A stretch of 64,000 bases of DNA from Sipunculus nudus (GCA_026874595.1 CM049313.1:48037659-48101658), one strand, 5' to 3'; positions 12,132-25,677 are shown, counted from the first letter of the stretch. Made by a program: numbers and translations. The notes: generated from the letters alone by a model not told the origin.

Positions 12132-15100
12132 ACCATCTCAGGCCCTATTTGATAGCAACATTATACCCCAGTACCTTGTGGTGCTTATGTTTCTATGCAT
12201 CATTAGCATTCACAGTACTAGACTTAATCTGCCGATAACATTTTAGATCTGTCATTTTGTTTTTAGTTCTCTTTGATAGATTAATTAAAACGTCCATGCT
12301 GCTTCATTTCAGACTGGATTGTAGCAATCGTAATGATTTACCCCTAAGTGCTAAATGAAAAATACACCAAAGCCTACGGCTCCACAAGAAAAGAACCACA
12401 AAAATGTCCGATGAAATACCGTCTTAGGTCCTATTTGATACCATTTTTATAGGTTACAGAAGTTATTACAGATGAAACTTGGCGATAAACCCCAGTACAT
12501 TGTCATGCTTATGTTTCTATGCATCATTAGCGATCACAGGTTCTAGACTTAATCTGGCGATAACATTTTCGATCTGTCATTTTGTTTCTTGGTCTCTTTG
12601 ATAAATGAATCAAAAAAGTGTTCATGCTGCTTCATTTCAGACTGGATTGTAGGAATCGTAATGAAGTACCCATAAGTGCTACTTGAAAAATACACCAAAG
12701 CCTACGGTTCAACAAGAAGTGCCACAAAAATGTCCGATGAAAACACCGTCCCAGGTCTTATTTGATAACATCGTTATAGTTGGCAAAAGTTTTTACAGAT
12801 GAAACTTTGGCGATAAACCCCAGTACCATGTGGTGCTTATGTTTCAATGGATCATTAGCATTCACAGGTACTATACTTAATCAGCCGATAATACTTTCGA
12901 TCTGTCATTTTGTTTCTTGGTCTCTTTGATAAATTATTTAAAATGTTCATGCTGCTTAATTTCAGACTGGATTGTAGCAATCGTAATGATTTACCCTAAG
13001 TGCTCCTTGAAAAATACACCAAAGCCTACGGCTCCACAAGAAAAGAGCCACAAAAATGTCCGATGAAAATACCGTCTCAGGTCCTATTTGATACCATTTT
13101 TATAGGTGACAGAAGTTATTACAGATGAAACTTGGCGATAAACTCCAGTACCTTGTGGTGCTTATGTTTCTATGCATCATTAGCATTCACAGCCGATAAG
13201 CCGGTAACTTTTTTGATCTGTCATTTTGTTTCTTGGTCTCTTCGATAAATTAATCAAAATGTTCATGCTGCTTTATTTCAGGTTGTATTGGAGCAATCGT
13301 AATGAAGTACCCCGAAGTGCTACTTGAAAAATACACCAAAGCCTGCGTGCTCCACAAGATAACTGCCACACAAATGTCCGATGAAAATAACCGCTGAGGT
13401 CGTATATGATACCATCGTTATAGTTGGCAGAAGTTATTACAGATGAAACTTCGGCGAAAAACTCTAGTACCTTGTGGTGCTTATGTTTCTATGCATCATT
13501 AGCATTCACAGGTACTAGAATTAATCGGCCGATAATATTTTTGATCTGTCATTTTGTTTCTTTGTCTCTTTGATAAATTGAGCCTTCGGGCACCACAAGA
13601 TAACTGCCAAAGAAATGTCCTATGAAAAAAACCGTCACAGGTCCTATTTGATACCATCGTTATAGTTGGCAAAAGTTTTTACAGATGAAACTTTGGCGAT
13701 AAACCCCAGTACCATGTGATGCTTATGTTTCTATGGATCATTAGCATTCACAGGTACTATACTTAATCAGCCGATAATACTTTCGATCTGTCATTTTGTT
13801 TCTTGGTCTCTTTGATAAATTATTTAAAATGTTCATGCTGCTTCATTTCAGACTGGATTGTAGCAATCGTAATGATTTACCCCTAAGTGCTACTTGAAAA
13901 ATACACCAAAGCCTACGGCTCCACAAGATAAGTGCCACAAAAAATGTCCGATGAAAATACCGTCTCAGGTCCTATTTGATGCCATCTTTATAGTTGGCAA
14001 AAGTTTTTACAGATGAAACTTTGGCGATAAACCCCAGTATCATGTGGTGCTTATGTTTCAAATGATCATTAGCATTCACAGGTACTAGACTAAATCAGCC
14101 GATAATATTTTCGACCTGTCATTTTGTTTCTTGGTCTCTTTGATAAATTGATTAAAATGCTCATGCTGCTTCATTTCCGGATGAATTGTAGCAATCTTGC
14201 TGTAGTACCCCTAAGTGCTAAATGAAAAATACACCAGTGCCTGCGGACTCCACAAGATAGCTGCCACAAAAAAATCAATTAAAAATACAGGTACTAGACT
14301 CAACAAGCCGATAACATTTCCGATCTGTCATTTTGTTTCTCCCCTCTTTGATAAATTAATTATAATGTTCATGCTTCTTCATTTCAGACTGGATTGTAGT
14401 AATCGTAATGAAGTACCCTTAAGTGCTATTTGAAAAATACACCAAAGCCTACGGCTCCACAAGAAAAGAGCCACAAAAATGTCCGATGAATATACCGTCT
14501 TAGGTCCTATTTGATACCATTTTTATAGGTGACAGAAGTTATTACAGATGAAACTTTGCGATAAACCCCAGTACATTGTGGTGCTTATGTTTCTATGCAT
14601 CATTAGCATTTACAGGTTCTAGACTTAATCTGGCGATAATACTTTCGATCTGTCATTTTGTTTCTTGGTCTCTTTGATAAATTATTTAAAATGTTCATGC
14701 TGCTTCATTTCAGACTGGATTGTAGCAATCGTAATGATTTACCCTTAAGTGCTACTTGAAAAATACACCAAAGCCTACGGCTCCACAAGAAAAGAGCCAC
14801 AAAAATGTCCGATGAAAATACCGTCTAAGGTCCTATTTGATACCATTTTTATAGGTGACAGAAATTATTACAGATGAAACTTGGCGATAAACCCCAGTAC
14901 CTTGTGGTGCTTATGTTTCTATGCATCATTAGCATTCACATCCGATAAGCCGGTAACTTTTTTGATCTGTCATTTTGTTTCTTGGTCTCTTCGATAAATT
15001 AATTAAAATGTTCATGCTGCTATATTTCAGGTTGTATTGGAGCAATCGTAATGAAGTACGACGAAGTGCTACTTGAAAAATACACCAAAGCCTGCGTGCT

Positions 15101-18100
15101 CCACAAGATAACTGCCACACAAATATCCGATGAAAATAACCGCTCATGTCCTATATGATACCATCGTTACAGTGTGCAGAAGTTATTACAGATGAAACTT
15201 CGGCGATAAACTCCAGTACCTTGTGGTGCTTATGTTTCTATGCATCATTAGCATTCACAGGTACAAGACTTTATCAGCCGATAATATTTTTGATCTGTCA
15301 TTTTGTTTCTTTGTCTCTTTGATAAATTGAGCCTTCGGGCACCACAAGATAACTGCCAAAGAAATGTCCCATGAAAAAACCGTCACAGGTCCTATTTGAT
15401 ACCATCGTTATAGTTTGCAAAAGTTTTTACAGATGAAACTTTGGCGATAAACCCCAGTACCATGTGGTGCTTATGTTTCTATGGACCATTAGCATTCACA
15501 GGTACTATACTTAATTAGCCGATAATACTTTCGATCTGTCATTTTGTTTCTTGGTCTCTTTGATAAATTATTTAAAATGTTCATGCTGCTTCATTTCAGG
15601 ATGTATTGTAGCAATTGTGCTGTAGTACCCATAGGTGCAAAATGAAAAATACACTAATGTCTAAGGGATCAACAAGAAAAGTGCAACAAAAATGTCCGAT
15701 GAACATACCGTCTCAGGTCCTATATGATACTGTCTTTATAGTTGGCAGAAACTATTAAAGATGAATCTTCGGAGAAAATCCCCTGTAATTTGTGGTGCTC
15801 ATGTTTTTATGCATCATTTGCATTCACAGGTACTAGAATTAATAAGCCGATAACATTTTGGATCTGTCATTTTGTTTCTTTGTCTCTTTCATAAATTAAT
15901 CAAAATGTTCATGCTGCTTTATTTCAGGTTGCATTGGAGCAATCGTTATGAAGTATGCTGAAGTGCTAGTTGAAAAATACACTAAAGCCTACGTGCTATA
16001 CAAGATAACTGCCACAAAAATGTCCGATGAAAATAACCGCTCAGGTCCTATATTATACCATCGTTATAATTGGCAGAAGTTATTAGAGATGAAACTTCGG
16101 CGATAAACCCCAGTACCTTGTGGTGCTTATGTTTCTATGAATCATTAGCATTCACAGGTACTAGAATTAGTCAGCCGATAATATTTTTGATCTGTCATAC
16201 TGTTTCTTGGTCTCTTTGATAAATTAATTAAAATGTTAATGATGCTTCATTTCAGGCTGGATTAAAGTAATCTTACTGTAATACCCCTAGGTGCAAGTTG
16301 AAAAATACACCAGTGCCTGCGGACTCCACAAGATAGATGCCAAAAAAATATCCGATAAAAATACAGGTACTAGATTCAACAGGCCGAAAACACTTTCGAT
16401 CTGTGATTTTGTTTCTTGGTCTCTTTGATAAATTAATTATAATGTTCATGCTGCTTCATTTCAGACTGGATTGTAGCAATAGTAATGAAGTACCCTTAAG
16501 TGCTACTTGAAAAATACACCAAAGCCTACGGTTCCACAAGAAAAGTGCAACAGGAATGTCCGATGAAAACACCGTCCCAGGTCCTATTTGATAACATCTT
16601 AATAGTTGGCAAAAGTTTTTACAGATGAAACTTTGGCGATAAACCCCAGTACCATGTGGTGCTTATGTTTCTATGGATCATTAGCATTCACAGGTACTAT
16701 ACTTAATCAGCCGATAATACTTTCGATCTGTCATTTTGTTTCTTGGTCTCTTTGATAAATTATTTAAAATGTTCATGCTGCTTCATTTCAGACTGGATTG
16801 TAGCAATCGTAATGATTTACCCTTAAGTGCTACTTGAAAAATACACCAAAGCCTACGGCTCCACAAGAAAAGAGCCACAAAAATGTCCGATAAAAATACC
16901 GTCTAAGGTCCTATTTGATACCATTTTTATAGGTGACAGAAATTATTACAGATGAAACTTGGCGATAAACCCCAGTACCTTGTGGTGCTTATGTTTCTAT
17001 GCATCATTAGCATTCACATCCGATAAGCCGGTAACTTTTTTGATCTGTCATTTTGTTTCTTGGTCTCTTCGATAAATTAATTAAAATGTTCATGCTGCTA
17101 TATTTCAGGTTGTATTGGAGCAATCGTAATGAAGTACGACGAAGTGCTACTTGAAAAATACACCAAAGCCTGCGTGCTCCACAAGATAACTGCCACACAA
17201 ATATCCGATGAAAATAACCGCTCATGTCCTATATGATACCATCGTTACAGTGTGCAGAAGTTATTACAGATGAAACTTCGGCGATAAACTCCAGTACCTT
17301 GTGGTGCTTATGTTTCTATGCATCATTAGCATTCACAGGTACAAGACTTTATCAGCCGATAATATTTTTGATCTGTCATTTTGTTTCTTTGTCTCTTTGA
17401 TAAATTGAGCCTTCGGGCACCACAAGATAACTGCCAAAGAAATGTCCCATGAAAAAACCGTCACAGGTCCTATTTGATACCATCGTTATAGTTTGCAAAA
17501 GTTTTTACAGATGAAACTTTGGCGATAAACCCCAGTACCATGTGGTGCTTATGTTTCTATGGACCATTAGCATTCACAGGTACTATACTTAATTAGCCGA
17601 TAATACTTTCGATCTGTCATTTTGTTTCTTGGTCTCTTTGATAAATTATTTAAAATGTTCATGCTGCTTCATTTCAGGATGGATTGTAGCAATTGTGCTG
17701 TAGTACCCATAGGTGCAAAATGAAAAATACACTAATGTCTAAGGGATCAACAAGAAAAGTGCAACAAAAATGTCCGATGAACATACCGTCTCAGGTCCTA
17801 TATGATACTGTCTTTATAGTTGGCAGAAACTATTAAAGATGAATCTTCGGAGAAAATCCCCTGTAATTTGTGGTGCTCATGTTTTTATGCATCATTTGCA
17901 TTCACAGGTACTAGAATTAATAAGCCGATAACATTTTGGATCTGTCATTTTGTTTCTTTGTCTCTTTCATAAATTAATCAAAATGTTCATGCTGCTTTAT
18001 TTCAGGTTGCATTGGAGCAATCGTTATGAAGTATGCTGAAGTGCTAGTTGAAAAATACACTAAAGCCTACGTGCTATACAAGATAACTGCCACAAAAATG

Positions 18101-21100
18101 TCCGATGAAAATAACCGCTCAGGTCCTATATTATACCATCGTTATAATTGGCAGAAGTTATTAGAGATGAAACTTCGGCAATAAACTCCAGTACCTTGTG
18201 GTGCTTATGTTTCTATGAATCATTAAGATTCACAGGTACTAGAATTAGTCAGCCGATAATATTTTTGATCTGTCATACTGTTTCTTGGTCTCTTTGATAA
18301 ATTAATTAAAATGTTAATGATGCTTCATTTCAGGCTGGATTAAAGTAATCTTACTGTAATACCCCTAGGTGCAAGTTGAAAAATACACCAGTGCCTGCGG
18401 ACTCCACAAGATAGATGCCAAAAAAAATATCCGATAAAAATACAGGTACTAGATTCAACAGGCCGAAAACACTTTCGATCTGTGATTTTGTTTCTTGGTC
18501 TCTTTGATAAATTAATTATAATGTTCATGCTGCTTCATTTCAGACTGGATTGTAGCAATAGTAATAAAGTACCCTTAAGTGCTAGTTGAAAAATACACCA
18601 AAGCCTTCGGGCTCCACAAGATAACTGCCACAAAAATGTCCGATGAAAATAACCGCTCAGGTCCTATGTGACACCATCGTTATAGTTGGCAGAAGTTATT
18701 ACAGATGAAACTTCGGCGATAAACCCGAGTACCTTGTGGTGCTTATGTTTCTATTAATCATTAACATTCACAGGTACTAGACTTAATCTGTCGATAACAT
18801 TTTCGATCTGTCATTTTGTTTCTTGGTCTCTTTCATATATCAATTAAAATGTTAATGCTGCTTCATTTCAGGCTGGAATAAAGAAATCTTACTCTAATAC
18901 TCCTAGGTGCAAGTTGAAAAATACACCAGTGCCTGCGGACTCCACAAGATAGCTGCCACAAAAATATCCGATGAAAATACAGGTACTAGACTCAACAGGC
19001 CGAGAACACTTTCGATCTGTCATTTTGTTTCTTGGTCTCTTTGATAAATTAATTATAATGTTCATGCTGCTTCATTTTAGACTGGATGGTAGCAGTCGTA
19101 ATGAGGTACTCGTAAGTGCTACTTGAAAAATACACCAAAGCCTACCGCTCCACAAGATAAGTGCCACAAAAATGTCCGATGAAAATACCGTCCTAGGTCC
19201 TATTTGATACTATCTTTATAGTTGGCAGAAGCTATTAAAGATTTAAATTCGGCGATAAACCCCAGTACCTAGTGGTGCTTATGTTTCTATGCATCATTAG
19301 CATTCACAGGTACTAGACTTAATCAGCCGATAATACTTTCGATCTGTCATTTTGTTTCTTGATATCTTTGATAAATCATTTAAAATCTTCATGCTGCTTC
19401 ATTTCAGGATGAATTGTAGCAATCTTGCTGTAGTACCCCTAAGTGCTAAATGAAAAATACACCAGTGCCTGCGGACTCCACAAGATAGCTGCCACAAAAA
19501 AAATCAATTGAAAATACAGGTACTAGACTCAGCAAGCCGATAACATTTCCGATCTGTCATTTTGTTTCTTGGCCTCTTTGATAAATTAATTATAATGTTC
19601 ATGCTTCTTCATTTCAGACTGGATTGTAGCAATCGTAATGAAGTACCCCCAAGTGCTACTTGAAAAATACACCAAAGCCTACGGCTCCACAAGAAAAGAG
19701 CAACAAAAATGTCCGATGAAAATACCGTCTAAGGTCCTATATGATACCATTTTTATAGGTGACAGAAAATAATACAGATGAAACTTGGCGATAAACCCCA
19801 GTACCTTGTGTTGCTTATGTTTCTATGCATCATTAGCATTCACAGGTTCTAGACTTAATCTGGCGATAACATTTTCGATATGTCATTTTGTTTCTTGGTC
19901 TCTTTGATCAATTAATAAAAAAAGTGTTCATGCTGCTTCATTTCAGACTGGATTGTAGGAATCGTAATGAAGTACCCATAAGTGCTACTTGTAAAATACA
20001 CCAAAGCCTACGGCTCCACAAGAAAAGTGCCACAAAAATGTCCGATGAAAATACCGTCTCAGGTCCTATTTGATACCATTTTTATAGGTGACAGAAATTA
20101 TTACAGATGAAACTTGGCGATAAACCCCAGTACCTTGTGGTGCTTATGTTTCTATGCATCATTAGCATTCACAGCCGATAAGCCGGTAACTTTTTTGATC
20201 TGTCATTTTGTTTCTTGGTCTCTTCGATAAATTAATCAAAATGTTCATGCTGCTTTATTTCAGGTTGTATTGGAGCAATCGTAATGAAGTACCCCGAAGT
20301 GCTACTTGAAAAATACACCAAAGCCTGCGTGCTCCACAAGATAACTGCCACACAAATATCCGATGAAAATAACCGCTCAGGTCCTATATGATACCATCGT
20401 TATAGTTGGCAGAAGTTATTACAGATGAAACTTCGGCGATAAACTTCAGTACCTTGTGGTGCTTATGTTTCTATGCATCATTAGCATTCACAGGTACTAG
20501 ACTTAATCAGCCGATAATATTTTTGATCTTTCATTTTGTTTCTTTGTCTCTTTGATAAATTGAGCCTTCGGGCACCACAAGATAACTGCCAAAGAAATGT
20601 CCCATGAAAAAACCGTCACAGGTCCTATTTGATACCATCGTTATAGTTGGCAAAAGTTTTTACAGATGAAACTTTGGCGATAAACCCCAGTACCATGTGG
20701 TGCTTATGTTTCTATGGATCATTAGCATTCACAGGTACTATACTTAATCAGCCGATAATACTTTCGATCTGTCATTTTGTTTCTTGGTCTCTTTGATAAA
20801 TTATTTAAAATGTTCATGCTGCTTCATTTCAGGATGGATTGTAGCAATTGTACTGTAGTACCCATAGGTGCAAAATGAAAAATACACCAATGTCTAAGGG
20901 ATCAACAAGAAAAGTGCAACAAAAATGTCCGATGAACATACCGTCTCAGGTCCTATATGATACTGTCTTTATAGTTACCAGAAACTATTAAAGATGAATC
21001 TTCGGGGAAAATCCCCTGTAATTTGTGGTGCTCATGTTTCTATGCATCATTTGCATTCACAGGTACTAGAATTAATAAGCCGATAACATTTTGGATCTGT

Positions 21101-22820
21101 CATTTTGTTTCTTTGTCTCTTTCATAAATTAATCAAAATGTTCATGCTGCTTTATTTCAGGTTGCATTGGAGCAATCGTAATGAAGTACGCTGAAGTGCT
21201 AGTTGAAAAATACACTAAAGCCTACGTGCTATACAAGATAACTGCCACAAAAATGTCCGATGAACCGCTCAGGTCCTATATTATACCATCGTTATAATTG
21301 GCAGAAGTTATTAGAGATGAAACTCCGGCGATAAACTCCAGTACCTTGTGGTGCTTATGTTTCTATTAATCATTAGCATTCACAGGTACTAGAATTAGTC
21401 AGCCGATAATATTTTTGATCTGTCATACTGTTTCTTGGTCTCTTTGATAAATTAATTAAAATGTTAATGATGCTTCTTTCAGGCTGGATTAAAGTAATCT
21501 TACTGTAATACACCTAGGTGCAAGTTGAAAAATACACCAGTGCCTGCGGACTCCACAAGATAGATACCACAAAAATATCCGATGAAAATACAGGTACTAG
21601 ATTCAACAAACACTTTCGATCTGTCATTTCGTTTCTTAGTCTCTTTGATAAATTAATTATAATGTTCATGCTTCTTCATTTCAGACTGGATTGTAGCAAT
21701 CGTAATGAAGTACCCCCAAGTGCTTCTTGAAAAATACTCCAAAGCCTACGGGCCCCACAAGATAACGGCCACATAAATGTCCGATGAAAATACCGTCTCA
21801 GGCGCTATTTGATATCAACATTATAGTTGGCAGAAAATATTACAGATGAAACTTCGGCGATGAACCCCAGTACCTTGTGGTGCTTATGTTTCTATGGATC
21901 ATTAGCATTCACATGTACTAGAATTAATCAGCCGATAATATTTTCAATCTGTTATTTTGTTTCTTGGTCCCTTTGATATATTAATTAAAACGTTAATGCT
22001 GCTTCATTTCAGGCTGGATTGAAGTAATCTTACTGTAATACCCTTTAAGTGCAAGTTGAAAAATACACCAGTGCCTGCGGACTCCACAAGATAGCTGCCA
22101 CAAAAATATCCGATGAAAACACAGGTACTAGACTCAACAGGCCGATAACACTTTCGATCTGTCATTTTGTTTCTTGGTCTCTTTGATAAATTAATTATAA
22201 TGTTCATGCTGCTTCATTTTAGACTGGATGGTAGCAGTCGTAATGAGGTACTCGTAAGTGCTACTTGAAAAATAGACCAAAGCCTTCGGGCTCCACAAGA
22301 TAACTGGCAAAAAAATGACCCATGAAAAAACCGTCACAGGTCCTACTTGATACCATCGTTATAGTTGGCAGAAGCTATTACAGATGAAACTTCGGCGAAA
22401 ATACCCTGAACCTTGTGGTGCTTATGTTTCTATGCATCATTAGCATTCACAGGTACTAGACATAATCTGCCGATAACATTTTTGATCTGTCATTTTGTTT
22501 CTTGGTGTCTTTGATAAATTAATTAAAATGTTCATACTGCTTCATTTCAGGCTGGATTGAAGCAATCATACTGTAGTACCTCTAGGTGCTAATTGAAAAA
22601 TACACCAGTGCCTACGGGCTCCACAAGATAACTGTCACAAAAATGTCCGATGAAAATAACGTCTCAGGTCCTATTTGATACCATCATTATAGTAGGCAGA
22701 AGCCATTACTGATGAAACTTCGGCGATAAACCCCAGTTCCTCGTGGTGCTTATGTTTCCATGCATCATTAGCACTCACAGGTACTAGACTCAATCCGCCG
22801 ATAACACGCGATAGTCAAAG
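12132..22820 (-). repeat. Satellite array 1, reverse orientation
   Basis: Monomers of the same satellite run on the minus strand for about 10.7 kb. Plus-strand marks are GGTGCTTATGTTTCTATGCA, CATTAGCATTCACAGGTAC and CGGCGATAAACCCCAGTACC, recurring at intervals of roughly 320-345 bp. Shortened monomers with the join AAATTGAGCCTTCGGGCACC recur at about 13577, 15327, 17403 and 20564. No gene is supported. Confidence 0.95.
14635..18583 (-). repeat. Higher-order repeat, 2078 bp period
   Basis: 14635-16505 is repeated nearly base for base in 16713-18583. The minus-strand open frame at 14929-15147 translates identically at 17007-17225. Part of the block recurs less exactly around 20100-21600. This is a recent multi-monomer duplication. 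Confidence 0.85.
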
Positions 22821-23520
22821 ACACTAACTTTTTACTTGATATCTTGGATGACTTCATTTCAAATTTTGAGTGTCCTTCATTTTAAACTGGATTGAAGCTA
22901 CCTGACTGTAGTAACCATACATTTTAGTTGAAGACACACTAGTATCTATAGATTTCACAATATTACTGCCACAAAAATATTCGGTGTAAATTCCGTCTGT
23001 GTTATAGTCTGACACCATCAATACAGTATGCATAACTACAAGAGATGAAACTTCGGCGATTAACCCGAGTACCAGTTTCTCCGATTTCATTACATTAAAG
23101 TTACACAAATGTAATTTTTCTGCTTAAATATGCCGTAAAATGGATGCCGCTGTAAATATTTCAGAATTACTTCCAGTCTTAGGTTAGATTTACTGTATAG
23201 AACTTTCATAAGAATGCTTGATAAAAAATGTCCCACGTGCTTATTTCTGATTAAAATCAGCTACGTTGTTTTATCAGAAAATCACACCAGCATTTTGTAG
23301 TGCTTATATTTTAACGCATGATTAGTTTTCGCAGGCAGTAGCCTCAATCGGCCGATAACAGTATCGATCCTTAAAAAAAACTAAATTTTCTTTTTTGTGT
23401 TTGTGTTTTTTTTTATCTTGGATGTAATGAATTTAAAATATGAAAGTTTCTTAATTTAAAGCTGGGTTGAAGCAACCTGACTGTAGTACCCTTAGGTGTC
23501 AGTTAAAGAATACATACGGG
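22821..23520 (-). repeat. Degenerate satellite monomers at the array edge, copy 1
   Basis: Past 22820 the satellite is still recognisable (GATGAAACTTCGGCGATTAA at 23045; TAGTGCTTATATTTTAACGC at 23299; CCTGACTGTAGTACCCTTAG at 23477) but strongly diverged and partly deleted. It fades out at about 23520. Old monomers at the edge of a homogenised array are expected when exchange acts mainly inside the array. Confidence 0.8.
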
Positions 23521-24233
23521 CCTCATATTCTGAAGCTGTAATTCCGCATTTGAAACTTGGAGTGTTTTGAGTGTTTCGTTTTGTTTATTTTATTGTGTTT
23601 GAAATTTTCACCACAAAGTTTTTCCTGTAGATTCCTTGTATTTCCATCCTTGTGGATCTGTAAACCGGTGAAATTTAAAGACTGGTATAAAGATTACGGT
23701 CTGCACAAGTACTGGTAATTTTAGTTAAAGCGTCTCACTCTTGTGTTCACAGTATCAAACCTCGCTTTAATACCCCCCCCACCCCCCACCCCAAAAAAAA
23801 ACTTATTAAATGGCTGAACTATTCCCTCCAATAATATCTTTTACGCATTTTTTATTTACAATTAAAAGTATCCACGAATCGTTTATTGCGATCATCTTTA
23901 ACCCTATTAATATTTACATTTTTGATATTTTTTTTTTAATTTTCAAAGATTTTTAAATTTAACTATACAGTGAATCTTTATTTTTTTAAGAAATTTTTTC
24001 TTTGATGAAATGTGTATTCAGTAAATGAGAAAGTTATTCTTAAGGTGCAATAATCAAAATTACATAAGTCATTTTTTTTTTTTTTGCTTCCTGGTTTTTA
24101 ATAAAGACCCTGCATGAGGGATATATTCTTTTTTTTTTAATTCAAAGTAATCCAAAATATTAAAACATAGCACAAATCATACTCAGGTTTTGTTATCCAT
24201 GTTTTATGTTATGAAAAAGAGATACAAGCTTAC
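23521..24233. other. AT-rich stretch between satellite edge and left first exon
   Basis: The stretch contains a C-rich then A-rich tract (23773-23801), several T runs (for example near 23935 and 24073) and no open frame worth reporting. If the left promoter is active, this is the start of its first intron, transcribed on the minus strand. Confidence 0.6.
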
Positions 24234-24310
24234 CTCAGAATGCGGTTTCTCATTTACAAACGTGCGGTCAACTGCAAACCGTATTCACTTTCCATGATAT
24301 TATCTGGTGT
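24234..24310 (-). other. Left first-exon candidate with splice donor, copy 1
   Basis: This is the transcribed part expected downstream of the TATA box at 24334-24342 on the minus strand. The exact transcription start is uncertain (about 24311-24305). The exon ends in CTGAG followed by GTAAGC, a good GT donor (GT at 24233-24232). It contains a 13-codon frame from ATG at 24295 (MESEYGLQLTARL, then stop) and a second ATG at 24253 that stays open into the donor. Traces of similarity to the right-hand exon (ACGGT, then TGCAGTT) suggest the two exons descend from one sequence, this one having lost its frame. No protein family is recognised and no downstream exon was identified; it could be the start of a non-coding transcript. 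Confidence 0.4.
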
Positions 24311-24333
24311 CCCGTGGTTCAAAGTTCATTGCC

Positions 24334-24457
24334 CTTTATATATCTTAATATATCAACATTTAACCAATGACAACGGGTCGATAAGATTTGTCATCATTTA
24401 AACAAGCTGCGGCCCGCCCAGCCACTTGATTAGCATCGTTCATAAGTGCTAATTAAC
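24334..24457 (-). promoter_or_regulatory. Left outward-facing promoter, copy 1
   Basis: On the minus strand the order is a 34 bp box (24457-24424, beginning GTTAATTAGCACTTATGAAC), then GCTTGTTTAAATG (24408-24396), then TATATAAAG (24342-24334). The 34 bp box matches the one upstream of the right promoter at 31 of 34 positions. Box to TATA is 115 bp here and 123 bp on the right; GCTTGTTTA to TATA is 66 and 62 bp. A CCAAT motif (ATTGG on this strand) lies near 24365. Conservation of boxes and spacing between otherwise diverged flanks argues for a real polymerase II promoter. Confidence 0.6.
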
Positions 24458-24479
24458 TCGTAACAGTTCCGAACATGTT

Positions 24480-25049
24480 TGAGATCGTGCACCATGGTCA
24501 TAGGTTTACGCACATTATTCCAATGGATAATAATACATAAAGTCCCAGCAGTTAAAGAGAGCAATATTTTCTTCAACAGATTCGTCCATTCTTTACAATT
24601 ATGCATGATCCGATATTATATTAAATTTCCTCATCCATTGGAATATTTGAACCCTGGTTTCTTGGTGTTATTCTCGGAACAAATATCAGATCTTATTTGT
24701 GGAAATTATAACGATCTGCGGTTGACAAATGAATATAATACATATATTATTTTTATGTTTTAAAGTAATCGTTTTAAAAATTGTACACTGATAACTTCAG
24801 TTAATAATTAGTAAAGATTATTTCAGTATTTTACTAATTAAACTAATGTTTAGAAAGGTTTATCTGAACACAGGTATATATATATATATATAATAACAAT
24901 AATAATATCAATAATAATAACTAATACATGTATAGCCGTGAGAGTCTGTAATTGAAGCGTAGGTAAAGATAAAGAGCGACGTCTTTAAGATAGAGTTACT
25001 TATTTATTAACACACGAGCTTTCGAAGCGCAAACGCTTCTTCGTCAGGT

Positions 25050-25112
<63 letters not shown>

Positions 25113-25312
25113 ATTCATGTGTTAGTGTAAGCGTGTCTTTCAGGTCAACTTAGTGCCACTGACATCCTTCAACTGACAAAACATTGGAAGTATCGTCTGT
25201 GGACCGTGACGGGTGGTGACGAACTGAAGCCCGACGTTAATTATATTTAAAATTATAATGAATAATTACCCTGTTTTAATAAGATTAAATATATTCAATT
25301 TACGTGGAGGAA
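24480..25312. other. AT-rich stretch with TA and TAA repeats
   Basis: A 94-codon plus-strand frame at 24479-24763 is interrupted by a TAA in core copy 2 (near 52149), so it is not treated as a gene. Beyond it come (TA)n at 24873-24893, a TAA-rich tract to about 24930, a hairpin of GAAGCG and CGCTTC (minus strand, within 25025-25041) and (TA)n at 25052-25108. Confidence 0.6.
25052..25108. repeat. (TA)n microsatellite
   Basis: A pure TA tract of about 57 bp; the copy 2 equivalent at about 52604-52657 is interrupted by TTTA. Confidence 0.95.
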
Positions 25313-25417
25313 ATGTTTCTACCCGGAGATGATCCATATATATATCCAGAGGATGACCGTGTACCGTCTTCACCGTCCCGGTTCTCCTGGTCCATCTTCA
25401 TCAAGGTCGTCAGGCAG
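25313..25417 (+). CDS. Possible short coding exon, unidentified, copy 1
   Basis: ATG at 25313 opens a frame of 35 codons up to CAG|GTACGT, a good splice donor with GT at 25418-25419; unspliced, the frame runs to a stop at 25513. The peptide begins MFLPGDDPYIYPEDDR and is rich in Pro, Ser and acidic residues, without a recognised domain. The two differences from the copy at 52860 (CTA to CTC and GGA to GGG) are silent, but they are also silent in an overlapping minus-strand frame, so this is weak evidence. No promoter, upstream acceptor or partner exon was found. It may be chance. Confidence 0.2.
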
Positions 25418-25611
25418 GTACGTAGTCTGAGAAAAACTCTGTACAAGAACTCCGCATGTTGGACCTTGGTGGAGGTATGCCCCAACCTTAAGTCCTTGAA
25501 TCATCCGTGTTAAATATTTACGTTTACAGGATTAGTTCAATCGGTATTAAGACAAGGGGAAAGTGAGGTTTCTGCTGAAACCCGTTTGTATACTCGTTAA
25601 TCGTCGTCCTT

Positions 25612-25612
<1 letters not shown>

Positions 25613-25674
<62 letters not shown>
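25613..25674. repeat. (TA)n microsatellite
   Basis: About 60 bp of TA dinucleotides, followed at 25682 by a 34 bp sequence that recurs after another TA tract at 26061. Confidence 0.95.

Positions 25675-25677
<3 letters not shown>

Noticed and set aside
24479..24763. 94-codon plus-strand frame at the left of core 1
   Set aside because: It needs a TTG start and has an in-frame TAA in core 2 near 52149.
25013..25051. Second hammerhead-like core on the minus strand (CTGACGA, GAAGCG/CGCTTC stem, GAAA)
   Set aside because: An extra unpaired A separates CTGACGA from stem II, and neither a stem I nor a stem III closing sequence can be found because a TA tract lies on one side.
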